Shown: in pieces, positions 13,211-26,980 of the stretch
Position numbering within the stretch: position 1 is the first letter of the stretch
How the letters are laid out: every line of letters begins with the position of its first letter
Position numbers and translations under genes: made by a program
The notes under the pieces: generated by a model
Told to the model about the DNA's origin: nothing
Seen by the model: the letters and a program-made list of their open reading frames with translations, nothing else
The model's database searches: none
Assembly: GCA_037013495.1 (NCBI GenBank)
Contig: CM072802.1
Span: forward strand, 48,338,501 to 48,402,500
Reading direction: 5' to 3'
Source: Hippophae tibetana
Taxonomy: Eukaryota; Streptophyta; Magnoliopsida; Rosales; Elaeagnaceae
Length of the DNA stretch: 64,000 nt

Positions 13211-13889
13211 CATATTAGATGCTAATAAATATTTCATATTTTGTTAATATTTATTAGAAATCTTAATTTTATAAATAGGACGATATCTAATAATTCTATA
13301 AGCATAATAATATTTACAAAATTTTATAAGTTATCTCTATATATATATATATATATGTTAATATTACTCAAAATAATTGTTTTTGCACACTATTTCGGGG
13401 TAAAATAAATTGGTTTAATGTAATTTATATAAACATATGTCTTATTTTGTTTTGTAAAAATGAAATATGTTATAATAATCTCATATAAATCAACTCACAC
13501 ATACTAGTTTATACTAAATATTATTAAAAATTCTAAAAACAAATAAATAAAACATAAATTTTGCCTTTATATGCAATAACTTATATTAAATAAAATCAAT
13601 GTTTTAAATAAAGTCATACATAAGTAAAAACTATAAATATATATATTTGATTCAATGAAATATTTATTTATTAGTTCCAGAAATATATTGGAAGGTGAAA
13701 TATCATATATAACACATGTATCTTAATATTAGATTAAATTGAAAACCAAGATTCAAAGACAAGAGAATTACCATTCCGGGTGTCGATACCGTAGATATGA
13801 TCGTGCAAAATGAGATGATATTATGCAAATAATTTTTAAATGTATACCAAGTAACACTATATGATAATTTATGCATATTTAGATTTTAT
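13211..13889. repeat. Monomer 20, H/X
   Basis: GAAATCT arm; TTTTATAAGTTATCTC before the TA tract, as in F heads. Confidence 0.93.
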
Positions 13890-14014
13890 CATATTAGATG
13901 CTAATAAATATTTCATATTTTGTTAACATTTATTAGACATCTTAATTTTATAAATAGGACGATATCTAATAATTCTATAAGCATAATAATATTTACAAAA
14001 TTTCATAAGTTATC

Positions 14015-14063
<49 letters not shown>

Positions 14064-14590
14064 ATTACTCAAAATAATTGTTTTTCCAACAACTTCGGGA
14101 CAAAATAAATTGGTTTAATGTAATTTATATTACCATATGTCTTATTTTGTTTTATAAAAATGAAATATGTTATAATAATCTCATATAAATAAACTCACAC
14201 ATACTAGTTTATACTAAATATTATTAAAAATGTTAAAAACGAATAAATAAAACATAAATTTTTGCCTTTATATGCAATAACTTATATTAAATAAAATCAA
14301 TGTTTTAAATAAAATCATACATAAGTAAAAACTATAAATATATATATTTGATTCAATGAAATATTTATTTATTAGTTCAAGAAATATATTGGAAGGTGAA
14401 ATATCATATATAACACATGTATGCTAATATTAGATTAAATTGAAAACCAAGATTGAAAGACAAGAGAATTACCATTCGGGGTGTCGATACCGTCCTTATG
14501 ATCATGCAATATGAGATGAAATTATGCAAATAATTTTCAAACATATAACAAGTAACACTATATGATAATTTATGCAAATTTAGATTTCAT
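13890..14590. repeat. Monomer 21, V/C
   Basis: AACATTTATTAG arm, TG tract 14033-14060, private TATATTACCATATG. Confidence 0.93.
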
Positions 14591-15276
14591 CATATTAGAT
14601 GCTAATAAATATTTCACATATTTTGTTAATATTTATTAGACATCTTAATTTTATAATTAGGACGATATCTAATAATTCTCTAAGCATAATAATATTTACA
14701 AAATTTCATAAGTTATCTCTCTATATATATATATATGTGTGTGTTAATATTACTCAAAATAATTGTTTTTGCCAACAACTTCGTGACAAAATAAATTGGT
14801 TTAATGTAATTTATATAACCATATGTCTTATTTTGTTTTGTAAAAATGAAATATGTTATAATAATCTCATATAAATAAACTCACACATACTAGTTTATAC
14901 TAAATATTATTAAAAATATTAAAAATGAATAAATAAAACATAAATTTTTGCCTTTATATGCAATAACTTATATTAAATCAAATCAATGTTTTAAATAAAA
15001 TCATACATAAGTAAAAACTATAAATATATATATTTTATTCAATGAAATATTTATTTATTAGTTCAATAAATATATTGGAAGGTGAAATATCATATATAAC
15101 TCATGTATCTTAATATTAGATTAAATTGAAAACCAAGATTCAAAGACAAGAGAATTACCATTCGGGGTGTCGATACCGTGGATATGATCGTGCAATATGA
15201 GATGAAATTATGCAAATAATTTTTAAACGTATACCAAGTAACACTATTTGATAATTTATGCATAATCAGATTTTAT
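14591..15276. repeat. Monomer 22, Q/W with short GT run
   Basis: TA tract ends ATATGTGTGTGTTAAT. Tail has TTCAATAAAT, CACTATTTGAT and GCATAATCAG, the set that marks 22, 27, 31, 33, 51 and 59. Confidence 0.93.
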
Positions 15277-15956
15277 CATATTAGATGCTAATAAATATTT
15301 CACATATTTTGTTAATATTTATTAGATATCTTAATTTTATAATTAGGACGATATCTAATAATTCTATAAGCATAATAATATTTACAAAATTTTATAAGTT
15401 ATCTCTCTATATATATATATATGTTAATATTACTCAAAATAATTGTTTTTGCCAACTATTTCGGGGTAAAATAAATTGGTTTAATGTAATTTATATAAAC
15501 ATATGTCTTATTTTGTTTTTTAAAAATGAAATATGTTATAATAATCTCATATAAATAAACTCACACATACTAGTTTATACTAAATATTATTAAAAATGTT
15601 AAAAACGAATAAATAAAACATAAATTTTTGCCTTTATATGCAATAACTTATATTAAATAAAATCAATGTTTTAAATAAAATCATACATAAGTAAAAACTA
15701 TAAATATATATATTTTATTCAATGAAATATTTATTTATTAGTTCAAGAAATATATTGGAAGGTGAAATATCATATATAACACATGTATGTTAATATTAGA
15801 TTAAATTGTAAACCAAGATTGAAAGACAAGAGAATTACCATACGGGGTGTCGATACCGTACATATGATCATGCAATATGAGATGAAATTATGCAAATAAT
15901 TTTCAAACATATAACAAGTAACACTATATGATAATTTATGCATATTTAGATTTTAT
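15277..15956. repeat. Monomer 23, F/M
   Basis: CTCTCTATA start to the TA tract; otherwise as 18. Confidence 0.93.
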
Positions 15957-16081
15957 CATATTAGATGCTAATAAATATTTCATATTTTGTTAATATTTAT
16001 TAGACATCTTAATTTTATAATTAGGACGATATCTAATAATTCTATAAGCATAATAATATTTACAAAATTTCATAAGTTATC

Positions 16082-16146
<65 letters not shown>

Positions 16147-16672
16147 ATTACTCAAAATAATTGTTTTTCCAACAACTTCGGGACAAAATAAATTTGTTTA
16201 ATGTAATTTATATAACCATATGTCTTATTTTTTTTTATAAAAATGAAATATGTTATAATAATCTCATATAAATAAACCCACACATACTAGTTTATACTAA
16301 ATATTATTAAAAATGCTAAAAACAAATAAATAAAACATATATTTTGCCTTTATATGCAATAACTTATATTAAATAAAATCAATGTTTTAAATAAAATCAT
16401 ACATAAGTAAAAACTATAAATATATATATTTGATTCAATGAAATATTTATTTATTAGTTCAAGAAATATATTGGAAGGTGAAATATCATATATAGCACAT
16501 GTATCTTAATATTAGATTAAATTGAAAACCAAGATTCAAAGACAAGAGAATTACCATTCGGGGTGTCGATACCGTAGATATCATCGTGCAATATGAGATG
16601 AAATTATGCAAATAATTTTTAAACGTATACCAAGTAACGATATATGATAATTTATGCATATTTAGATTTTAT
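15957..16672. repeat. Monomer 24, V/D
   Basis: TG tract 16101-16143. Pair of 19, with a longer T run (TATTTTTTTTTATAAA). Confidence 0.93.
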
Positions 16673-17349
16673 CATATTAGATGCTAATAAATATTTCATA
16701 TTTTGTTAATATTTATTAGAAATCTTAATTTTATAAATAGGACGATATCTAATAATTCTATAAGCATAATAATATTTACAAACTTTTATAAGTTATCTCT
16801 ATATATATATATATATGTTAATATTACTCAAAATAATTGTTTTTGCACACTATTTCGGGGTAAAATAAATTGGTTTAATGTAATTTATATAAACATATGT
16901 CTTATTTTGTTTTGTAAAAATGAAATATGTTATAATAATCTCATATAAATCAACTCACACATACTAGTTTATACTAAATATTATTAAAAATTCTAAAAAC
17001 AAATAAATAAAACATAAATTTTGCCTTTATATGCAATAACTTATATTAAATAAAATCAATGTTTTAAATAAAGTCATACATAAGTAAAATCTATAAATAT
17101 ATATATTTGATTCAATGAAATATTTATTTATTAGTTCCAGAAATATATTGGAAGGTGAAATATCATATATAACACATGTATCTTAATATTAGATTAAATT
17201 GAAAACCAAGATTCAAAGACAAGAGAATTACCATTCCGGGTGTCGATACCGTAGATATGATCGTGCAAAATGAGATGATATTATGCAAATAATTTTTAAA
17301 TGTATACCAAGTAACACTATATGATAATTTATGCATATTTAGATTTTAT
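16673..17349. repeat. Monomer 25, H/X
   Basis: Pair of 20; private ACAAACTTTTATAAG and AAAATCTATAAAT. Confidence 0.93.
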
Positions 17350-17474
17350 CATATTAGATGCTAATAAATATTTCATATTTTGTTAACATTTATTAGACAT
17401 CTTAATTTTATAAATAGGACGATATCTAATAATTCTATAAGCATAATAATATTTACAAAATTTCATAAGTTATC

Positions 17475-17523
<49 letters not shown>

Positions 17524-18049
17524 ATTACTCAAAATAATTGTTTTTCCAACAACTTCGGGACAAAATAAATTGGTTTAATGTAATTTATATAACCATATGT
17601 CTTATTTTGTTTTATAAAAATGAAATATGTTATAATAATCTCATATAAATAAACTCACACATACTAGTTTATACTAAATATTATTAAAAATGTTAAAAAC
17701 GAATAAATAAAACATAAATTTTTGCCTTTATATGCAATAACTTATATTAAATAAAATCAATGTTTTAAATAAAATCATACATAAGTAAAAACTATAAATA
17801 TATATATTTGATTCAATGAAATATTTATTTATTAGTTCAAGAAATATATTGGAAGGTGAAATATCATATATAACACATGTATGCTAATATTAGATTAAAT
17901 TAAAACCAAGATTGAAAGACAAGAGAATTACCATTCGGGGTGTCGATACCGTCCTTATGATCATGCAATATGAGATGAAATTATGCAAATAATTTTCAAA
18001 CATATAACAAGTAACACTATATGATAATTTATGCAAATTTAGATTTCAT
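17350..18049. repeat. Monomer 26, V/C
   Basis: Pair of 21, TG tract 17493-17520; one-base loss in AAATTAAAACC. Confidence 0.93.
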
Positions 18050-18737
18050 CATATTAGATGCTAATAAATATTTCACATATTTTGTTAATATTTATTAGAC
18101 ATCTTAATTTTATAATTAGGACGATATCTAATAATTCTCTAAGCATAATAATATTTACAAAATTTCATAAGTTATCTCTCTATATATATATATATATGTG
18201 TGTGTTAATATTACTCAAAATAATTGTTTTTGCCAACAACTTCGTGACAAAATAAATTGGTTTAATGTAATTTATATAACCATATGTCTTATTTTGTTTT
18301 GTAAAAATGAAATATGTTATAATAATCTCATATAAATAAACTCACACATACTAGTTTATACTAAATATTATTAAAAATATTAAAAATGAATAAATAAAAC
18401 ATAAATTTTTGCCTTTATATGCAATAACTTATATTAAATCAAATCAATGTTTTAAATAAAATCATACATAAGTAAAAACTATAAATATATATATTTTATT
18501 CAATGAAATATTTATTTATTAGTTCAATAAATATATTGGAAGGTGAAATATCATATATAACTCATGTATCTTAATATTAGATTAAATTGAAAACCAAGAT
18601 TCAAAGACAAGAGAATTACCATTCGGGGTGTCGATACCGTGGATATGATCGTGCAATATGAGATGAAATTATGCAAATAATTTTTAAACGTATACCAAGT
18701 AACACTATTTGATAATTTATGCATAATCAGATTTTAT
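18050..18737. repeat. Monomer 27, Q/W with short GT run
   Basis: Pair of 22 and 33, GTGTGTG just before TTAATATTAC. Confidence 0.93.
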
Positions 18738-19417
18738 CATATTAGATGCTAATAAATATTTCACATATTTTGTTAATATTTATTAGATATCTTAATTTTA
18801 TAATTAGGACGATATCTAATAATTCTATAAGCATAATAATATTTACAAAATTTTATAAGTTATCTCTCTATATATATATATATGTTAATATTACTCAAAA
18901 TAATTGTTTTTGCCAACTATTTCGGGGTAAAATAAATTGGTTTAATGTAATTTATATAAACATATGTCTTATTTTGTTTTGTAAAAATGAAATATGTTAT
19001 AATAATCTCAAATAAATAAACTCAAACATACTAGTTTATACTAAATATTATTAAAAATGTTAAAAACGAATAAATAAAACATAAATTTTTGCCTTTATAT
19101 GCAATAACTTATATTAAATAAAATCAATGTTTTAAATAAAATCATACATAAGTAAAAACTATAAATATATATATTTGATTCAATGAAATATTTATTTATT
19201 AGTTCAAGAAATATATTGGAAGGTGAAATATCATATATAACACATGTATGTTAATATTAGATTAAATTGAAAACCTAGATTGAAAGACAAGAGAATTACC
19301 ATTCGGGGTGTCGATACCGTACATATGATCATGCAATATGAGATGAAATTATGCAAATAATTTTCAAACATATAACAAGTAACACTATATGAAAATTTAT
19401 GCATATTTAGATTTCAT
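18738..19417. repeat. Monomer 28, F/G
   Basis: CTCAAATAAATAAACTC, AACCTAGATTG, TATGAAAATTTATG; pair of 34. Confidence 0.93.
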
Positions 19418-20106
19418 CATATTAGATGCTAATAAATATTTCACATATTTTGTTAATATTTATTAGACATCTTAATTTTATAATTAGGACGATATCTAAT
19501 AATTCTCTAAGCATAATAATATTTACAAAATTTCATAAGTTATCTATATATATATATATATATATATATATGTTAATATTACTCAAAATAATTGTTTTTG
19601 CCAACAACTTCGTGACAAAATAAATTGGTTTAATGTAATTTATATAACCATATGTCTTATTTTGTTTTGTAAAAATGAAATATGTTATAATAATGTCATA
19701 TAAATAAACTCACACATACTAGTTTATACTAAATATTATTAAAAATATTAAAAAATGAATAAATAAAACATAAATTTTTGCCTTTATATGCAATAACTTA
19801 TATTAAATCAAATCATTATTTTAAATAAAATCATACATAAGTAAAAACTATAAATATATATATTTTATTCAAAGAAATATTTATTTATTAGTTCAATAAA
19901 TATATTGGAAGGTGAAATATCATATATAACACATGTATGTTAATATTAGATTAAATTGAAAACCAAGATTGAAAGACAAGAGAATTACCATTCGGAGTGT
20001 CGATACCATAGATATGATCGTGCAATATGAGATGAAATTATGCAAATAATTTTTAAACGTATACCAAGTAACACTATATGATAATTTATGCATATTTAGA
20101 TTTTAT
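19418..20106. repeat. Monomer 29, Q/E
   Basis: Long TA tract, AATGTCATAT, ATTAAAAAATGAAT, AATCATTATTTT, ATTCAAAGAAAT; pair of 35 and 41. Confidence 0.93.
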
Positions 20107-20786
20107 CATATTAGATGCTAATAAATATTTCATATTTTGTTAATATTTATTAGACATCTTAATTTTATAATTAGGACGATATCTAATAATTCTCTAAGCA
20201 TAATAATATTTATAAAATTTCATAAGTTATCGCTATATATATATATATATATGTTAATATTACTCAAAATAATTGTTTTTGCCAACAACTACGTGACAAA
20301 ATAAATTGGTTTAATGTAATTTATATAACCATATGTCTTATTTTGTTTTGTAAAAATGAAATATGTTATAATAATCTCATATAAATAAACTCACACATAC
20401 TAGTTTATACTAAATATTATTAAAAATGTTAAAAACGAATAAATAAAACATAAATTTTTGCCTTTATATGGAATAACTTATATTAAATAAAATCAATGTT
20501 TTAAATAAAATCATACATAAGTAAAAACTATAAATATATATATTTGATTCAATGAAATATTTATTTATTAGTTCAAGAAATATATTGGAAGGTGAAATAT
20601 CATATATAACACATGTATGCTAATATTAGATTAAATTGAAAACCAAGATTGAAAGACAAGAGAATTACCATTCGGGGTGTCGATACCGTCCTTATGATCA
20701 TGCAATATGAGATGAAATTATGCAAATAATTTTCAAACATATAACAAGTAACACTATATGATAATTTATGCAAATTTAGATTTCAT
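20107..20786. repeat. Monomer 30, Y/C
   Basis: TATCGCTAT before the TA tract, TTTATAAAATTTC, TATGGAATAAC. Confidence 0.93.
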
Positions 20787-21474
20787 CATATTAGATGCTA
20801 ATAAATATTTCACATATTTTGTTAATATTTATTAGACATCTTAATTTTATAATTAGGACGATATCTAATAATTCTCTAAGCATAATAATATTTACAAAAT
20901 TTCATAAGTTATCTCTATATATATATATATATATGTGTGTGTTAATATTACTCAAAATAATTGTTTTTGCCAACAACTTCGTGACAAAATAAATTGGTTT
21001 AATGTAATTTATATAACCATATGTCTTATTTTGTTTTGTAAAAATGAAATATGTTATAATAATCTCATATAAATAAACTCACACATACTAGTTTATACTA
21101 AATATTATTAAAAATATTAAAAATGAATAAATAAAACATAAATTTTTGCCTTTATATGCAATAACTTATATTAAATCAAATCAATGTTTTAAATAAAATC
21201 ATACATAAGTAAAAACTATAAATATATATATTTTATTCAATGAAATATTTATTTATTAGTTCAATAAATATATTGGAAGGTGAAATATCATATATAACTC
21301 ATGTATCTTAATATTAGATTAAATTGAAAACCAAGATTCAAAGACAAGAGAATTACCATTCGGGGTGTCGATACCGTGGATATGATCGTGCAATATGAGA
21401 TGAAATTATGCAAATAATTTTTAAACGTATACCAAGTAACACTATTTGATAATTTATGCATAATCAGATTTTAT
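20787..21474. repeat. Monomer 31, Q/W with short GT run
   Basis: As 27 and 33, but with a longer TA run and CTCTATA rather than CTCTCTATA. Confidence 0.93.
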
Positions 21475-22155
21475 CATATTAGATGCTAATAAATATTTCA
21501 CATATTTTGTTAATATTTATTAGATATCTTAATATTATAATTAGGACGATATCTAATAATTCTATAAGCATAATAATATTTACAAAATTTTATAAGTTAT
21601 CTCTCTATATATATATATATGTTAATATTACTCAAAATAATTGTTTTTGCCAACTATTTCGGGGTAAAATAAATTGGTTTAATGTAATTTATATAAACAT
21701 ATGTCTTATTTTGTTTTGTAAAAATGAAATATGTTATAATAATCTCATATAAATAAACTCACACATACTAGTTTATACTAAATATTATTAAAAATGTTAA
21801 AAACGAATAAATAAAACATAAATTTTTTGCCTTTATATGCAATAACTTATATTAAATAAAATCAATGTTTTAAATAAAATCATACATAAGTAAAAACTAT
21901 AAATATATATATTTGATTCAATGAAATATTTATTTATTAGTTCAAGAAATATATTGGAAGGTGAAATATCATATATAACACATGTATGCTAATATTAGAT
22001 TAAATTGAAAACCAAGATTGAAAGACAAGAGAATTACCATTCGGGGTGTCGATACCGTCCTTATGATCATGCAATATGAGATGAAATTATGCAAATAATT
22101 TTCAAACATATAACAAGTAACACTATATGATAATTTATGCAAATTTAGATTTCAT
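21475..22155. repeat. Monomer 32, F/C
   Basis: Private TCTTAATATTATAATT and an extra T in AATTTTTTGCC; C tail with TGCTAAT. Confidence 0.93.
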
Positions 22156-22843
22156 CATATTAGATGCTAATAAATATTTCACATATTTTGTTAATATTTA
22201 TTAGACATCTTAATTTTATAATTAGGACGATATCTAATAATTCTCTAAGCATAATAATATTTACAAAATTTCATAAGTTATCTCTCTATATATATATATA
22301 TATGTGTGTGTTAATATTACTCAAAATAATTGTTTTTGCCAACAACTTCGTGACAAAATAAATTGGTTTAATGTAATTTATATAACCATATGTCTTATTT
22401 TGTTTTGTAAAAATGAAATATGTTATAATAATCTCATATAAATAAACTCACACATACTAGTTTATACTAAATATTATTAAAAATATTAAAAATGAATAAA
22501 TAAAACATAAATTTTTGCCTTTATATGCAATAACTTATATTAAATCAAATCAATGTTTTAAATAAAATCATACATAAGTAAAAACTATAAATATATATAT
22601 TTTATTCAATGAAATATTTATTTATTAGTTCAATAAATATATTGGAAGGTGAAATATCATATATAACTCATGTATCTTAATATTAGATTAAATTGAAAAC
22701 CAAGATTCAAAGACAAGAGAATTACCATTCGGGGTGTCGATACCGTGGATATGATCGTGCAATATGAGATGAAATTATGCAAATAATTTTTAAACGTATA
22801 CCAAGTAACACTATTTGATAATTTAGGCATAATCAGATTTTAT
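22156..22843. repeat. Monomer 33, Q/W with short GT run
   Basis: Pair of 27; private AATTTAGGCATAATC. Confidence 0.93.
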
Positions 22844-23522
22844 CATATTAGATGCTAATAAATATTTCACATATTTTGTTAATATTTATTAGATATCTTA
22901 ATTTTATAATTAGGACGATATCTAATAATTCTATAAGCATAATAATATTTACAAAATTTTATAAGTTATCTCTCTATATATATATATATGTTAATATTAC
23001 TCAAAATAATTGTTTTTGCCAACTATTTCGGGGTAAAATAAATTGGTTTAATGTAATTTATATAAACATATGTCTTATTTTGTTTTGTAAAAATGAAATA
23101 TGTTATAATAATCTCAAATAAATAAACTCAAACATACTAGTTTATACTAAATATTATTAAAAATGTTAAAAACGAATATATAAAACATAAATTTTGCCTT
23201 TATATGCAATAACTTATATTAAATAAAATCAATGTTTTAAATAAAATCATACATAAGTAAAAACTATAAATATATATATTTGATTCAATGAAATATTTAT
23301 TTATTAGTTCAAGAAATATATTGGAAGGTGAAATATCATATATAACACATGTATGTTAATATTAGATTAAATTGAAAACCTAGATTGAAAGACAAGAGAA
23401 TTACCATTCGGGGTGTCGATACCGTACATATGATCATGCAATATGAGATGAAATTATGCAAATAATTTTCAAACATATAACAAGTAACACTATATGAAAA
23501 TTTATGCATATTTAGATTTCAT
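22844..23522. repeat. Monomer 34, F/G
   Basis: Pair of 28; private CGAATATATAAAAC and a shorter T run before GCC. Confidence 0.93.
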
Positions 23523-23647
23523 CATATTAGATGCTAATAAATATTTCACATATTTTGTTAATATTTATTAGACATCTTAATTTTATAATTAGGACGATAT
23601 CTAATAATTCTCTAAGCATAATAATATTTACAAAATTTCATAAGTTA

Positions 23648-23681
<34 letters not shown>

Positions 23682-24213
23682 AATATTACTCAAAATAATT
23701 GTTTTTGCCAACAACTTCGTGACAAAATAAATTGGTTTAATGTAATTTATATAACCATATGTCTTATTTTGTTTTGTAAAAATGAAATATGTTATAATAA
23801 TGTCATATAAATAAACTCACACATACTAGTTTATACTAAATATTATTAAAAATATTAAAAAATGAATAAATAAAACATAAATTTTTGCCTTTATATGCAA
23901 TAACTTATATTAAATCAAATCATTGTTTTAAATAAAATCATACATAAGTAAAAACTATAAATATATATATTTTATTCAAAGAAATATTTATTTATTAGTT
24001 CAATAAATATATTGGAAGGTGAAATATCATATATAACACATGTATGTTAATATTAGATTAAATTGAAAACCAAGATTGAAAGACAAGAGAATTACCATTC
24101 GGAGTGTCGATACCATAGATATGATCGTGCAATATGAGATGAAATTATGCAAATAATTTTTAAACGTATACCAAGTAACACTATATGATAATTTATGCAT
24201 ATTTAGATTTTAT
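23523..24213. repeat. Monomer 35, Q/E
   Basis: Pair of 29 with one more TA unit. Confidence 0.93.
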
Positions 24214-24893
24214 CATATTAGATGCTAATAAATATTTCATATTTTGTTAATATTTATTAGACATCTTAATTTTATAATTAGGACGATATCTAATAATTCT
24301 CTAAGCATAATAATATTTATAAAATTTCATAAGTTATCGCTATATATATATATATATATGTTAATATTACTCAAAATAATTGTTTTTGCCAACAACTACG
24401 TGACAAAATAAATTGGTTTAATGTAATTTATATAACCATATGTCTTATTTTGTTTTGTAAAAATGAAATATGTTATAATAATCTCATATAAATAAACTCA
24501 CACATACTAGTTTATACTAAATATTATTAAAAATGTTAAAAACGAATAAATAAAACATAAATTTTTGCCTTTATATGGAATAACTTATATTAAATAAAAT
24601 CAATGTTTTAAATAAAATCATACATAAGTAAAAACTATAAATATATATATTTGATTCAATGAAATATTTATTTATTAGTTCAAGAAATATATTGGAAGGT
24701 GAAATATCATATATAACACATGTATGCTAATATTAGATTAAATTGAAAACCAAGATTGAAAGACAAGAGAATTACCATTCGGGGTGTCGATACCGTCCTT
24801 ATGATCATGCAATATGAGATGAAATTATGCAAATAATTTTCAAACATATAACAAGTAACACTAAATGATAATTTATGCAAATTTAGATTTCAT
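24214..24893. repeat. Monomer 36, Y/C
   Basis: Pair of 30; private CACTAAATGAT. Confidence 0.93.
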
Positions 24894-25575
24894 CATATTA
24901 GATGCTAATAAATATTTCACATATTTTGTTAATATTTATTAGACATCTTAATTTTATAATTAGGACGATATCTAATAATTCTCTAAGCATAATAATATTT
25001 ACAAAATTTCATAAGTTATCTCTATATATATATATATATATGTTAATATTACTCAAAATAATTGTTTTTGCCAACAACTTCGTGACAAAATAAATTGGTT
25101 TAATGTAATTTATATAACCATATGTCTTATTTTGTTTTGTAAAAATGAAATATGTTATAATAATCTCATATAAATAAACTCACACATACTAGTTTATACT
25201 AAATATTATTAAAAATATTAAAAATGAATAAATAAAACATAAATTTTTGCCTTTATATGCAATAACTTATATTAAATCAAATCAATGTTTTAAATAAAAT
25301 CATACATAAGTAAAAACTATAAATATATATATTTTATTCAATAAAATATTTATTTATTAGTTCAAGAAATATATTGGAAGGTGAAATATCATATATAACT
25401 CATGTATCTTAATATTAGATTAAATTGAAAACCAAGATTCAAAGACAAGAGAATTACCATTCGGGGTGTCGATACCGTGGATATGATCGTGCAATATGAG
25501 ATGAAATTATGCAAATAATTTTTAAACGTATACCAAGTAACACTATATGATAATTTATGTATATTCAGATTTTAT
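24894..25575. repeat. Monomer 37, Q/W
   Basis: No GT run, unlike its pair 31; reverts to the 9/14 type after the TA tract. Private TCAATAAAATATTT. Confidence 0.93.
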
Positions 25576-26254
25576 CATATTAGATGCTAATAAATATTTC
25601 ACATATTTTGTTAATATTTATTAGATATCTTAATTTTATAATTAGGACGATATCTAATAATTCTATAAGCATAATAATATTTACAAAATTTTATAAGTTA
25701 TCTCTATATATATATATATGTTAATATTACTCAAAATAATTGTTTTTGCCAACTATTTCGGGGTAAAATAAATTGGTTTAATGTAATTTATATAAACATA
25801 TGTCTTATTTTGTTTTTTAAAAATGAAATATGTTATAATAATCTCATATAAATAAACTCACACATACTAGTTTATACTAAATATTATTAAAAATGTTAAA
25901 AACGAATAAATAAAACATAAATTTTTTGCCTTTATATGCAATAACTTATATTAAATAAAATCAATGTTTTAAATAAAATCATACATAAGTAAAAACTATA
26001 AATATATATATTTTATTCAATGAAATATTTATTTATTAGTTCAAGAAATATATTGGAAGGTGAAATATCATATATAACACATGTATGTTAATATTAGATT
26101 AAATTGAAAACCAAGATTGAAAGACAAGAGAATTACCATACGGGGTGTCGATACCGTACATATGATCATGCAATATGAGATGAAATTATGCAAATAATTT
26201 TCAAACATATAACAAGTAACACTATATGATAATTTATGCATATTTAGATTTTAT
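25576..26254. repeat. Monomer 38, F/M
   Basis: TTTTTTAAAAATG as in 15, 18 and 23; AATTTTTTGCC as in 32. Confidence 0.93.
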
Positions 26255-26403
26255 CATATTAGATGCTAATAAATATTTCATATTTTGTTAATATTTATTA
26301 GACATCTTAATTTTATAATTAGGACGATATCTAATAATTCTATAAGCATAATAATATTTACAAAATTTCATAAGTTATCTATATATATATATATATATAT
26401 ATA

Positions 26404-26454
<51 letters not shown>

Positions 26455-26980
26455 ATTACTCAAAATAATTGTTTTTCCAACAACTTCGGGACAAAATAAA
26501 TTTGTTTAATGTAATTTATATAACCATATGTCTTATTTTTTTTTATAAAAATGAAATATGTTATAATAATCTCATATAAATAAACCCATACATACTAGTT
26601 TATACTAAATATTATTAAAAATGCTAAAAACAAATAAATAAAACATATATTTTTCCTTTATATGCAATAACTTATATTAAATAAAATCAATGTTTTAAAT
26701 AAAATCATACATAAGTAAAAACTATAAATATATATATTTGATTCAATGAAATATTTATTTATTAGTTCAAGAAATATATTGGAAGGTGAAATATCATATA
26801 TAGCACATGTATCTTAATATTAGATTAAATTGAAAACCAAGATTCAAAGACAAGAGAATTACCATTCGGGGTGTCGATACCGTAGATATCATCGTGCAAT
26901 ATGAGATGAAATTATGCAAATAATTTTTAAACGTATACCAAGTAACGATATATGATAATTTATGCATATTTAGATTTTAT
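26255..26980. repeat. Monomer 39, V/D
   Basis: Second-longest monomer, TG tract 26406-26451 with a C at the switch. AAACCCATAC and TATTTTTCC are private. Confidence 0.93.
26380..26451. repeat. Compound TA/TG tract with a single C at the TA-TG switch, monomer 39
   Basis: The TA run ends TATATC, with C at 26405, before an uninterrupted TG run (26406-26451). I did not see this C in any other TG monomer. Confidence 0.92.

Larger units (their letters stand above)
11129..14590. repeat. Higher-order repeat, pentamer (monomers 17-21), first position hybrid
   Basis: Monomers 18-21 are in canonical order. Monomer 17 occupies the Q/W position but has an F/H-like core (GCCCACTATTTCGGGG) and GATATCT arm in front of a normal W tail, so its first half was exchanged. 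Confidence 0.82.
14591..18049. repeat. Higher-order repeat, pentamer (monomers 22-26)
   Basis: Corresponding monomers lie 3,458-3,462 bp downstream of monomers 17/18-21 and share rare variants with them (AAATTTGTTT in 19 and 24, TTGTAAACCAAG in 18 and 23, TAGCACATG in 19 and 24). This is a tandem pentamer duplication. Confidence 0.88.
18050..20786. repeat. Higher-order repeat, tetramer Q/W-F/G-Q/E-Y/C, copy 1 (monomers 27-30)
   Basis: Matches monomers 33-36 at a constant distance of 4,105-4,107 bp. Shared rare variants are AACCTAGATTG and CTCAAATAAATAAACTC in the F/G monomer, ATTCAAAGAAAT in Q/E and TATCGCTAT in Y/C. Confidence 0.88.
20787..22155. repeat. Dimer Q/W-F/C between the tetramer copies (monomers 31-32)
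   Basis: Monomer 31 is a GT-bearing Q/W monomer like 22, 27 and 33. Monomer 32 joins an F head to a C tail, which puts it directly ahead of another Q/W monomer. Confidence 0.85.
22156..24893. repeat. Higher-order repeat, tetramer, copy 2 (monomers 33-36)
   Basis: Differs from copy 1 by a handful of changes: AATTTAGGCATA in 33, CGAATATATAAAAC and a shortened T run in 34, TA tract length and AATCATTGTTTT in 35, CACTAAATGAT in 36. The similarity starts in the tail of monomer 32 (C tail, as in 26) and ends in the head of 37 before the microsatellite. Confidence 0.88.
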
